A DNA stretch of 64,000 nt from Faecalibacillus faecis (GTDB lineage: Bacteria > Bacillota_I > Bacilli_A > Erysipelotrichales > Coprobacillaceae), in the NCBI RefSeq assembly GCF_003024675.1, contig NZ_PYLP01000009.1, positions 1 through 64,000 of the forward strand, given 5' to 3'. This document shows positions 43,951 to 51,621 of the stretch, piece by piece; positions within the stretch are counted from its first letter, which is position 1, and every line of letters starts with the position of its first letter. Under the pieces are notes generated by a model. The model was not told the DNA's origin, made no database searches, and worked only from the letters and a program-made list of their open reading frames with translations. The position numbers and the translations under genes are program-made.

Positions 43951-44829
43951 ATGAAAGATTATTTTGGTTATCAAGAAAAAGTTGTTATTGTTACAGGAGC
44001 TAGTTCTGGAATGGGAAAAGCGACAGCAGAAATATTGGTGGATTTAGGGGCAAAAGTATATGCACTTGATTGGAATGCATGTGATGTAAAAGGTATTGAA
44101 AAATTTGTACAGGTAGACTTATCAAAAAAAGATTCAATCAATCAAGCAATGAAGGAGTTACCAAAACATGTTGATTCATTTTTTGGCATAGCTGGAGTTT
44201 CTGGTATGAAAAATGATTTTATGACAACAGTAAGTATTGATTTTATTGCGAATAAATATATTTGTGAAGAATATCTTATTCATTCTATGACTGAAAATGG
44301 AACAATTGCTTTTATGACATCAACTGGTGGAAATGGTTGGGAAAAAGAAGAAAATAAAAAATATTATTTAGATGCTATTGCATCTGTTGGATGGGATGCT
44401 ACGGTGGAATCCATCTTGAAAACAGGATTTCAATATTTACCTGGAACATTAGGATATCCTTTTGCAAAATTAGCAATGAATTATTATACAGCTTATTTAC
44501 AAAAGAAATTTGCAAGTAAAAAAATTAGAGTAAATGCGGTATTGCCAGGATCAACAGATACAGGAATGAAAAATGAATTTACAGAAATGGCACATGGAGA
44601 AGAAGGTTTATTATCTCATTGTGGGTATGCAAATCGCTTAGCGTATTCAAAAGAAATGGCAGGTCCAATTGTATTTTTAAATAGCCAAATGGCTTCCTAT
44701 GCTTCAGGTGTATTGATGGAAGTTGATTATGGAAATACAATAGAAGAAAGAGCAAGTATTAAACCAATTCAACAAGCAATTTCTTTAGAAGCTATTCATC
44801 AAATGATGCAACAACAAAGTGATAAATAA
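43951..44829 (+). CDS. Short-chain dehydrogenase, 3-alpha-hydroxysteroid/carbonyl reductase type
   Basis: 292 residues. The cofactor loop TGASSGMGKATAEIL, catalytic Ser in FMTSTGG, and YPFAK as the YxxxK motif are present. The short N-terminal region giving LDW...VDLSKKDS, the VSIDFIANKYI strand and the long insert before YPFAK resemble the Comamonas 3-alpha-hydroxysteroid dehydrogenase/carbonyl reductase subgroup more than FabG. An in-frame ATG lies 24 nt upstream; the ATG at 43951 after GGAGG is preferred. Controlled by the divergent TetR gene. Steroid or bile acid activity is inference only. Confidence 0.8.
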   Translation: MKDYFGYQEKVVIVTGASSGMGKATAEILVDLGAKVYALDWNACDVKGIEKFVQVDLSKKDSINQAMKELPKHVDSFFGIAGVSGMKNDFMTTVSIDFIANKYICEEYLIHSMTENGTIAFMTSTGGNGWEKEENKKYYLDAIASVGWDATVESILKTGFQYLPGTLGYPFAKLAMNYYTAYLQKKFASKKIRVNAVLPGSTDTGMKNEFTEMAHGEEGLLSHCGYANRLAYSKEMAGPIVFLNSQMASYASGVLMEVDYGNTIEERASIKPIQQAISLEAIHQMMQQQSDK

Positions 44830-44845
44830 AAAAATAAGAAATAAC

Positions 44846-44859
44846 TGTAAACGCTTACA
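44846..44859 (+). promoter_or_regulatory. cre site upstream of pfkA
   Basis: TGTAAACGCTTACA fits the CcpA consensus TGWAARCGYTWNCW at all 14 positions. It lies 8 nt upstream of the -35 hexamer, centred about 50 bp before the expected transcript start, a geometry compatible with activation. Confidence 0.7.
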
Positions 44860-44867
44860 AAAAAGTA

Positions 44868-44896
44868 TTGTTTTTTCCTCTATGTGAATTTATAAT
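44868..44896 (+). promoter_or_regulatory. pfkA promoter
   Basis: TTGTTT (44868-44873), 17-nt spacer, TATAAT (44891-44896). Confidence 0.6.
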
Positions 44897-44920
44897 TATA
44901 TAGTATGGAGGAAGAAAATT

Positions 44921-46039
44921 ATGGGAAGTACTGTCAAAAAAATTGCATTATTATCTGGGGGAGGAGATTGTCCAGGTTTAAACGCTGTTATTCGTACAAT
45001 TACTAAAACAGCAATCTCTAAATATGGCTATGAAGTGATTGGTTTTGTTTATGGCTATAGAGGTTTATATCATAATAATTATGTGGAACTTACTGAAGAA
45101 TCAGTAGAAGATATTTATAAAGAAGGAGGAACTATTTTATATAGTTCGAATAAAGATAATCTTTTTGATTATTTGGTAGATGATGGTCATGGTGGAAAAG
45201 TGAAGAAAGATGTTTCTGATGTGGCTGTTGAAAATTTAAAAAAAGATGGTGTTGATGTTCTTGTTATTTTAGGCGGCGATGGGACACTTACAAGTGCACG
45301 TGATTTTTCAAGAAAAGGTGTTAATGTCATTGGAGTTCCTAAAACAATGGACAATGATCTTGCAAGTACAGATGTTACTTATGGATTTATTTCAGCAATG
45401 TCGGTAGGTACAGAATTTATTGATCGTTTACAAACAACAGCTAAATCACATCATCGTGTTATTTGTTGCGAATTAATGGGACGTGATGCAGGATGGATTA
45501 CTTTATATGCAGGTCTTGCAGGAAATGCCGGTGTATGTTTGATTCCAGAAATTCCATTTACAATTGAAAATGTTGCAAGAGCAATTAAAAAACGTGATGA
45601 AATGGGATTACCTTATACTGTTGTTGCTGTTGCTGAAGGAGCTAAATATGCAGACGGAACAAAAGTCATTGGTAAAATCGTAGAAGATAGTCCAGATCCT
45701 GTACGCTATTCTGGACTTGCTGCAAAAGTAGCGGATGATCTTGAAAAAGTAATTCCAAATCATGAAGTACGTTCGGTTAATCCAGGACATATTATTCGTG
45801 GAGGAGATATTTCAGCTTATGATCGCATCTTATCAATCCGTTATGGAGTGGCTGCAGTTGAACTTATTAATGAAGGTAAGTTTGGTAATGTGGTTACAAT
45901 CAATGGTGATAAAATGGGATATACTTCATTAGAAGAAGTAATCGGAGCTGCGAAGATTGGTCAACAAAAACATGTTGATCCAAATGGTGAACTTGTTAAA
46001 GCGGCTAAAGCAATTGGTGTTTCATTTGGTGATGAATAA
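44921..46039 (+). CDS. pfkA: 6-phosphofructokinase
   Basis: Glycolytic kinase converting fructose 6-phosphate to the 1,6-bisphosphate. 372 residues, longer than the B. subtilis type (about 320). The N terminus IALLSGGGDCPGLNAVIR holds the phosphate loop. The donor-site residues are GGDGT (ATP type) combined with PKTMDND (Lys as in PPi-dependent and long ATP-dependent forms). ELMGRDAGWI is the substrate signature. The mixed signature puts it in the longer group III-like clade; ATP is the more likely donor because of Gly in GGDGT. It has its own cre-equipped promoter. Confidence 0.93.
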   Translation: MGSTVKKIALLSGGGDCPGLNAVIRTITKTAISKYGYEVIGFVYGYRGLYHNNYVELTEESVEDIYKEGGTILYSSNKDNLFDYLVDDGHGGKVKKDVSDVAVENLKKDGVDVLVILGGDGTLTSARDFSRKGVNVIGVPKTMDNDLASTDVTYGFISAMSVGTEFIDRLQTTAKSHHRVICCELMGRDAGWITLYAGLAGNAGVCLIPEIPFTIENVARAIKKRDEMGLPYTVVAVAEGAKYADGTKVIGKIVEDSPDPVRYSGLAAKVADDLEKVIPNHEVRSVNPGHIIRGGDISAYDRILSIRYGVAAVELINEGKFGNVVTINGDKMGYTSLEEVIGAAKIGQQKHVDPNGELVKAAKAIGVSFGDE

Positions 46040-46042
46040 TAA

Positions 46043-46064
46043 AAAAGCCCAGCGATGGGCTTTT
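46043..46064. terminator. Bidirectional terminator between pfkA and RpiR genes
   Basis: AAAAGCCCA (46043-46051) pairs with TGGGCTTTT (46056-46064) around GCGA. A- and T-runs serve both convergent genes. Confidence 0.9.
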
Positions 46065-46947
46065 ACTCTGTAATATCATTAACAGGGCTATGTAAAGGAT
46101 GGCGGACATCGTTTTCTTTATCATAGCTTATTTTATTTTGAATATTTGTTTCATAATCTTTTTTGAATAAACAAGAAAAGATTACATTTAATAAATATTC
46201 AATCGATGTTTGTGAAGCAAAAGGAGCAATCTTGGTAAAAATCTTTTCTCTTGAACCAATATTTAAAATATAATTGGCATAATGGGAAAGACGATTATCG
46301 CCAACAGAAGTTAAAACAATGATAGGAGTTTTCTTTTCTTTTAAAATTTCAGCAATTTTAATAAGTTCATTGGTTTCACCAGAATAAGAAATAATCATCG
46401 CAATTTTATTTTTATTGGAATTATAAGACATAAAGACTTGTTCTCCAGCGAGCATCTTTAAATTGACATTTCTTTGTATTCGCATCATTTTATGTTGGAA
46501 AGACATAGCTGCAAGTAATGAATTTCCTGTTCCATAGATATCGACATCTTTGTTTTGATCAAGTAGTTCCACAATTTGATGAAGTTGCTCAAAATCAATA
46601 AGCTGTATTGTTTCAGCAATTACTTCTTGATTTAAACTAGCGAGTTTATAAGCAATCATAGAATCATTATCTTCTTCATTGAAAGGAAAATTGACATCAA
46701 TACGATCGGTGTGAGCTAAATCGAATTGTAATTCGGCAGAATATTTTATTTTAAAATCACCATAGCCTTTTAATCCTAATTTATGGCAAAGTCTTACAAT
46801 TGTGGCAGGAGATGTATAGGTTTTTTTTGCAAGTTCTTTAATTGAAAGACTTAGAACTTTTTCTCCTTCGTTTAAAATATAGTGAGCGATTTCTTTTTCA
46901 GAATGGGAGAAATCAAGCTCAAATTCTAGTTGTGTCATTATACTCAT
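46063..46947 (-). CDS. MurR/RpiR-family regulator with SIS domain
   Basis: 294 residues from the preferred start. The N-terminal helix-turn-helix (about 1-75) has LSIKELAKKTYTSPATIVRL, and the C-terminal SIS domain (about 115-270) has DIYGTGNSLLAAMSF and MIISYSGETNELIKIAEIL for sugar-phosphate binding. The longest frame reaches 46980, but the ATG at 46947 has a ribosome site (CGGTGAT). A perfect operator lies just upstream (46971-46989). Divergent from a GH1 gene, so it likely senses the phosphorylated sugar released by that enzyme. Confidence 0.9.
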   Translation of the reverse strand: MSIMTQLEFELDFSHSEKEIAHYILNEGEKVLSLSIKELAKKTYTSPATIVRLCHKLGLKGYGDFKIKYSAELQFDLAHTDRIDVNFPFNEEDNDSMIAYKLASLNQEVIAETIQLIDFEQLHQIVELLDQNKDVDIYGTGNSLLAAMSFQHKMMRIQRNVNLKMLAGEQVFMSYNSNKNKIAMIISYSGETNELIKIAEILKEKKTPIIVLTSVGDNRLSHYANYILNIGSREKIFTKIAPFASQTSIEYLLNVIFSCLFKKDYETNIQNKISYDKENDVRHPLHSPVNDITE

Positions 46948-46970
46948 TTTTATCACCGTTTTTAGTATAA

Positions 46971-47020
46971 CATGAAACAAAGTTTCATGAAATGGCTTTT
47001 ATTTAAATTAAATATGAAAC
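46971..47020. promoter_or_regulatory. RpiR operator with extra half-site
   Basis: CATGAAAC (46971-46978) and GTTTCATG (46982-46989), perfect arms with an AAA centre, fit TGAAAC-type sites of MurR/RpiR regulators. A further ATGAAAC half-site is at 47014-47020, closer to the GH1 gene. Confidence 0.7.
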
Positions 47021-47105
47021 ATTATAAAAAGGAAAGTTGAAGATATTTACTTTCAAGAAGAGATGATTAAAATGTTAGGTGGATATAAAAGAAGGAGAAC
47101 ATTTT

Positions 47106-48518
47106 ATGGAAAGAAAATTACCAAAAGATTTTTATTGGGGTGGATCAGTTTCATCATTCCAAACAGAAGGACATAGAAATGAAGGCGGAAAAGGATTATG
47201 TGTTTATGATGTAAGACCAATGAATCCTGAATTTTCAGATTGGAACGATGCTATTGATGAATATACTCGTTATGATGAAGATATTGCATTAATGAAAGGG
47301 ATGGGATTCAACTTTTATCGTTTCTCTATTTGTTGGTCTCGTATTATTCCTAATGGAACATTAGATGAACCAGTAAATGAAGAAGGAGTTAAATTCTATA
47401 GTGATTTAATTGATAAATTATTAGCTGCAGGTATTGAACCAATGATTACATTAGTTCATTTTGATATGCCTTATCATTTAGTAAAAGAATATAATGGATT
47501 TGCCTCACGTTATGTTGTAGATTGTTTTGAAAGATATGCAAAAGTTTGTATTGAAAGATTTGGGGACCGTGTTAAACATTGGATGTCATTCAACGAACAA
47601 AACTTACACAGTATGATGTTACGTGTTTCTAATGCTGAAGTTATTCCTGAAGGCGTTAGTTATCCAAAACACTTATATCAAGTAAACCACAATGTTATGA
47701 TGGCTCACTGTAAAGCGGTTCGTGCTTTAAGACAAATGCAACCAGATGCTAAATTCTGTGGAATGGGAGCTATTACAAATATCTATGCTTATGAAAATAG
47801 TCCAGAAAATAATTTCTTTGCAACAAAAGGATATAATTTATTAAATGGTTTCTTAGTTGATACATTTGCTCAAGGTAAATATCCTGATTACTGGAACGCT
47901 TATCTTGAAAACAGAGGATGGATGCCTACTTTTGAAGAAGGTGACGAAGAATTATTAAAATATACTGTTGATTATATTGCTTTCTCTTACTATCGTTCAA
48001 ATACTGTTAAAGCAGGTGAATTTGATTATGAAAGACCTGCTCATGAATGTGTTAACGAAAAACAAATTAAAAACCCACATTGTAAAGCAAATGAATGGGA
48101 TTGGGAAATCGACCCAATTGGATTTAGATGGACATTAAATGATTTACATCATAGAACTGGACTTCCAGTATTTGTACTTGAAAATGGTATTGGTTGGCGT
48201 GAAGATATGAGTCAAGAAGAAATAGATCAAATGTTAGCTGAAGGTCGTACTATCGAAGATGATTATCGTATTAATTATCATAGAGATCATATCAAAGAAA
48301 TGGAAAATGCAATCTTTGAAGATGGTGTTGATTGTTTAGGGTATATTACTTGGGGACCAATTGATATTCTTGCAAGTATGTGTAATATGGATAAACGTTA
48401 TGGATTCGTTTATGTAAATAGAACAAATAAAGATTTAAGAGATATGAAACGTATTCCTAAAAAATCATATCAATGGATTAAAAAAGCTTTCGAATCAAAC
48501 GGTGCTGATTTAGATTAA
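47106..48518 (+). CDS. GH1 family beta-glucosidase (6-phospho-beta-glucosidase type)
   Basis: 470 residues. The GH1 start LPKDFYWGGSVSSFQTEG is present, the acid/base Glu is in SFNEQN (about 165) and the nucleophile in VLENGIG (about 370). The FxWGxxxS and CxYRFSICWSRI patterns are normal. GH1 enzymes in Bacillota most often hydrolyse phosphorylated beta-glucosides from PTS uptake, and control by an RpiR sugar-phosphate sensor agrees, but no PTS genes are nearby. AAGGAGAA precedes the ATG at 47106; an upstream in-frame ATG (47079) lacks a site. Confidence 0.9.
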   Translation: MERKLPKDFYWGGSVSSFQTEGHRNEGGKGLCVYDVRPMNPEFSDWNDAIDEYTRYDEDIALMKGMGFNFYRFSICWSRIIPNGTLDEPVNEEGVKFYSDLIDKLLAAGIEPMITLVHFDMPYHLVKEYNGFASRYVVDCFERYAKVCIERFGDRVKHWMSFNEQNLHSMMLRVSNAEVIPEGVSYPKHLYQVNHNVMMAHCKAVRALRQMQPDAKFCGMGAITNIYAYENSPENNFFATKGYNLLNGFLVDTFAQGKYPDYWNAYLENRGWMPTFEEGDEELLKYTVDYIAFSYYRSNTVKAGEFDYERPAHECVNEKQIKNPHCKANEWDWEIDPIGFRWTLNDLHHRTGLPVFVLENGIGWREDMSQEEIDQMLAEGRTIEDDYRINYHRDHIKEMENAIFEDGVDCLGYITWGPIDILASMCNMDKRYGFVYVNRTNKDLRDMKRIPKKSYQWIKKAFESNGADLD

Positions 48519-48536
48519 TTTATAATATAATTTTGT

Positions 48537-48568
48537 AAAAAGGGAAAATAGAAATATTTTCTCTTTTT
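48537..48568 (+). terminator. Terminator of the GH1 gene
   Basis: Stem 48537-48550 pairs with 48555-48568 (one G-U) around a GAAA loop. It is directly followed by TGTTATAAT (48569-48577), an extended -10 for the next gene. Confidence 0.85.
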
Positions 48569-48598
48569 TGTTATAATGACAAAAACGGAGGTTATTCT

Positions 48599-49384
48599 AT
48601 GAGAGTCATCGATTATCACATGCATACACATTTTTCGGGAGACAGCGAAGCGAATCCTAGAGAACATGTTTTACAAGCTATAAAAATGAATTTAGATGAA
48701 ATTTGTTTTACTGATCATCGTGATTTTAATTATCCCATTGATTCGTTTGAATTAGATGTTGAAAATTATTATCAAACAATTCAAGCTTTAAAAGAAGAAT
48801 TTAAAGATCAAATCACGATTAAATGGGGAATTGAAATGGGATTAGATTTGGAGCATCAAGAAGAAATTGAAAAGCTTATTCAAAGTTATCCTTTTGATTT
48901 TGTTATTGGTTCGATTCATGTTATCCACCATACAGAATTTTATTATGGAGAGTTCTTTAAAGGAAAAACCAAAGAAGAAGCACATCGAGAATTCTTTGAA
49001 GAAACATTAAAATGTGTAAAAGCTTTTGATTGTTTTAACGTTTTAGGACATTTGGATTATATTGTTCGTTATGGTCCTTACCAAGATAAAACAGTGGATC
49101 ATGCAAAATACCAAGATATTATTGATGAAATCTTTAAAACATTAATAAAAAAAGGAAAAGGTATAGAAGTTAATACATCAGGGTATAAAGATTTAAAAAT
49201 ATGTGGTTTTCCAAATTATGAACAAGTTCAACGCTACTATGATTTAGGGGGACGCATTATTACAATTGGAACGGATAGTCATACTAGTGATCGTGTTGGA
49301 GAAAACTGTTTAACGGTTGCTAAAAAATATCAAGAAATTGGTTTTGAAGATGTTTCAACATTTACGGGTAGAGTTAAAGATTAA
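48599..49384 (+). CDS. hisK: PHP-type histidinol-phosphatase
   Basis: 261-residue PHP metallophosphatase that would remove phosphate from histidinol phosphate, the step missing from the his operon. Metal-binding motifs: DYHMHTHFSGD at the N terminus, CFTDHRDF, EMGLD, GSIHVIHH, LGHLDYIVRYG, and GTDSHTSDRVG near the C terminus. The gene is 40 kb from the his operon, with its own extended -10. It could also be a PHP hydrolase with another substrate, but length and motifs match HisJ/HisK. Confidence 0.85.
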   Translation: MRVIDYHMHTHFSGDSEANPREHVLQAIKMNLDEICFTDHRDFNYPIDSFELDVENYYQTIQALKEEFKDQITIKWGIEMGLDLEHQEEIEKLIQSYPFDFVIGSIHVIHHTEFYYGEFFKGKTKEEAHREFFEETLKCVKAFDCFNVLGHLDYIVRYGPYQDKTVDHAKYQDIIDEIFKTLIKKGKGIEVNTSGYKDLKICGFPNYEQVQRYYDLGGRIITIGTDSHTSDRVGENCLTVAKKYQEIGFEDVSTFTGRVKD

Positions 49385-49444
49385 AGGGAATGTGTTCTTT
49401 TTTTTAAGATATGGTATAATATAGAAACAAAAGGAGAAAGAATT

Positions 49445-49786
49445 ATGGAGTTATATACAAAAGAAAGTTTAAAAGAAGTTATTGAAAAATCAAAAGATGA
49501 ATTTTATATGCCAAAAGCATTATTTGATCACTATAAAAATTTACGTTTAGAAACAAAACTTGCTTATGTTTCAATATTAGAAACTATGAAAAATAAAGCA
49601 GTTTATACAACAGAAAATCTTGCTTATGTTAAAGTGGATAATCCACAAATCCAAGCAAATCTCGCAGAACTTGCAAATAAAGAAGTAGATCAAGAAAAAG
49701 TAAACAAATATCTTAAAGAACTAGAAGAAGTAGAACTTATAAAGGTAGATAAACAAAATATCTTTGTTTATGATGTTTTATCATGA
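49445..49786 (+). CDS. Winged-helix-like protein, RepA_N-like
   Basis: 113 residues. FYMPKALFDHYKNLRLETKLAYVSILETM resembles, over a shorter stretch, the YxxIPK-LF...LS-AKLLY-LLLDRM pattern at the start of replication initiator A (RepA_N) winged helices; the rest forms further helices ending in LIKVDKQNIFVYD. No plasmid genes are nearby. The ATG overlaps nothing; the stop overlaps the CDF start by 4 nt, so the two genes are coupled. The relation is weak and a regulatory role is only a guess. Confidence 0.6.
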   Translation: MELYTKESLKEVIEKSKDEFYMPKALFDHYKNLRLETKLAYVSILETMKNKAVYTTENLAYVKVDNPQIQANLAELANKEVDQEKVNKYLKELEEVELIKVDKQNIFVYDVLS

Positions 49787-50949
49787 TCAATTATCTTGTT
49801 AAGAAATTTATAGATGATTATGATGACTATAAAAATCAAAGAGTACGACAAGCTTATGGAACGTTATGTTCCATTTTGTCGATTATATGCAATATTATTT
49901 TAGTTATTTTCAAAATAACAATAGGTCTCTTTGTTCATTCTGTAGCAATTCAAGCAGATGCTTTAAACAACCTATCTGATGTTGGAAGCAATCTCGCATC
50001 CTTATTTGGTTTCAAACTTGCTAATAAACATCCTGATAACGATCATCCTTATGGACATGGACGTTATGAATATATTGCAGGAATGATTATTGCCTTTTTG
50101 ATTTTAGTTGTAGGTATTCAATCATTGAAAGAATCAGTTGTTAAAATATTTGTTCCTGAAAAAGTCACTTTTTCAATTGTGGCGGTAATTATTTTAGTCG
50201 TTTCTATTTTTATTAAATTATGGATGTATTATTTTAATCATCAAATAGGAAATAAAATAGATTCTTCATCTTTAAAAGCAGCAGGACAAGATAGTCTAAA
50301 TGATGTTGTCACGACATTTGCGACACTCGTTGCTTTATTACTTACTTTGATTACCGATTTACCAGTAGATGGTATTATTGGGACTATTGTTTCTATCATT
50401 GTTATTCTTGCAGGAATCAATGTGTTTAAAGATACAATCAATCCTTTACTAGGACTTGCACCAGATAAAGCCTTAATTGATAGTATTGAACATTTTATTA
50501 TGTCTTATGAAAAACCTTTAGGAATTCATGATTTAATGATGCACGATTATGGTCCAGGAAGGATGTTTATGACACTTCATGTAGAAGTAGACAGTCGCGA
50601 AGATATTATGAAGATTCATGAAGAAATTGATGATATCGAAAGAGCTATCCAAGAAAAATATCATATTCATACAACCATTCATTATGATCCTGTAGATATT
50701 CATAATCCACAGTTACTTGCTTTAAAACAACAAGTTTTAGAAATTGTTCAACATATTAATGAAAATTATTCGATTCATGATTTTCGTATGGTCCCAGGGA
50801 AAAATCATACAAATTTAATTTTTGATGTATTAATTCCTGCAAATGATCAAATTAGTCATCAAATTTTAAAAAATATGATTAGTGCACAAGTTAAACAAAT
50901 AAATGATGAATACCATTGTGTTATTGAAATTGATCATGCTTTTGTCTAA
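49783..50949 (+). CDS. Cation diffusion facilitator metal exporter
   Basis: 388 residues. Six membrane segments in about the first 215 residues. Metal-site residues lie in QADALNNLSDVGSNL (TM2) and AAGQDSLNDVVTT (TM5), and HPDNDHPYGHGRYEYIAG is the family loop. The C-terminal cytoplasmic domain has the ferredoxin-like fold, with a His-rich extension (IHDFRMVPGKNHTN). Exports zinc, manganese or iron; specificity is not clear. Confidence 0.93.
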   Translation: MINYLVKKFIDDYDDYKNQRVRQAYGTLCSILSIICNIILVIFKITIGLFVHSVAIQADALNNLSDVGSNLASLFGFKLANKHPDNDHPYGHGRYEYIAGMIIAFLILVVGIQSLKESVVKIFVPEKVTFSIVAVIILVVSIFIKLWMYYFNHQIGNKIDSSSLKAAGQDSLNDVVTTFATLVALLLTLITDLPVDGIIGTIVSIIVILAGINVFKDTINPLLGLAPDKALIDSIEHFIMSYEKPLGIHDLMMHDYGPGRMFMTLHVEVDSREDIMKIHEEIDDIERAIQEKYHIHTTIHYDPVDIHNPQLLALKQQVLEIVQHINENYSIHDFRMVPGKNHTNLIFDVLIPANDQISHQILKNMISAQVKQINDEYHCVIEIDHAFV

Positions 50950-50972
50950 GAGGAGGAGAAATCCTCTTTTTA
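50948..50972 (+). terminator. Terminator of the CDF gene
   Basis: AAGAGGA (50948-50954) pairs with TCCTCTT (50962-50968), then T-run; starts in the stop codon. Confidence 0.8.
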
Positions 50973-51002
50973 TAATATTGATATTATAATTAGGAGAAGA
51001 AA

Positions 51003-51533
51003 ATGGAAAATATTGTAAAAGAAATTTGGGATGAAGTAAAAATGAAAGGAAATATAGTACAAGGAATATATGCTATTGAAAAAGTGTTTTTGGTCTTTAT
51101 TTTAAGCATGTTCATTATGCCAACAACAATTGATATAGAAAAAATAGATATTTTGCGACAATTTTTTTCTATTTTTAATTATGTTAATGAGTTAAAAAAT
51201 ACAAATTTAATAGTTTTTGGTCCAACTGCTTGTCTTGCTTTGTATATAGTTACAAGATATGTATATTTGAAAATAATTAAATATTTTTGTTATGATGGTG
51301 ACGAATTAAAACAGTGCATAGCTATATTTATTACAATTGAAAATGTGATAGAACTTATAGGAACGATTCTTATGTTTTTGTTTTTGTTAGAGGTTACAAT
51401 ACAATATTATTACACCAAAACTATATGTGTGGAACTTTTTGCAATACTCAATTATGTTGGGTTTATCATAACCATTTTGAATGATACTTTAGAAAACTAT
51501 TATAGAAAAATAAAAAATTTAATTTTTAAATAA
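51003..51533 (+). CDS. Membrane protein of unknown function
   Basis: 176 residues with hydrophobic segments near 25-42, 66-90, 100-125 and 140-160. TAGGAGA precedes the ATG with proper spacing. Base composition is more AT-rich than the neighbours. No family recognised; no partner nearby. Confidence 0.6.
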   Translation: MENIVKEIWDEVKMKGNIVQGIYAIEKVFLVFILSMFIMPTTIDIEKIDILRQFFSIFNYVNELKNTNLIVFGPTACLALYIVTRYVYLKIIKYFCYDGDELKQCIAIFITIENVIELIGTILMFLFLLEVTIQYYYTKTICVELFAILNYVGFIITILNDTLENYYRKIKNLIFK

Positions 51534-51570
51534 GTAATTTGTTTCGGATTTTTTGTTAATACAATAATGA

Positions 51571-51599
51571 TTGTAAGGGTTGTATATACATGTTATAAT
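51571..51599 (+). promoter_or_regulatory. Promoter of the MupG-like gene with inverted repeat
   Basis: TTGTAA (51571-51576), 17-nt spacer, TATAAT (51594-51599) with TGT extension. ACAAT (51561-51565) and ATTGT (51570-51574) form a short inverted repeat overlapping the -35. Confidence 0.65.
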
Positions 51600-51621
51600 A
51601 TCTCTCATAGGAGGATTTTTT

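Noticed and set aside
48599-49384. PHP protein as DNA polymerase or tyrosine phosphatase-like PHP hydrolase
   Set aside because: Length, motif order and the GTDSH...G end match the histidinol-phosphatase family best, and the his operon lacks this step.
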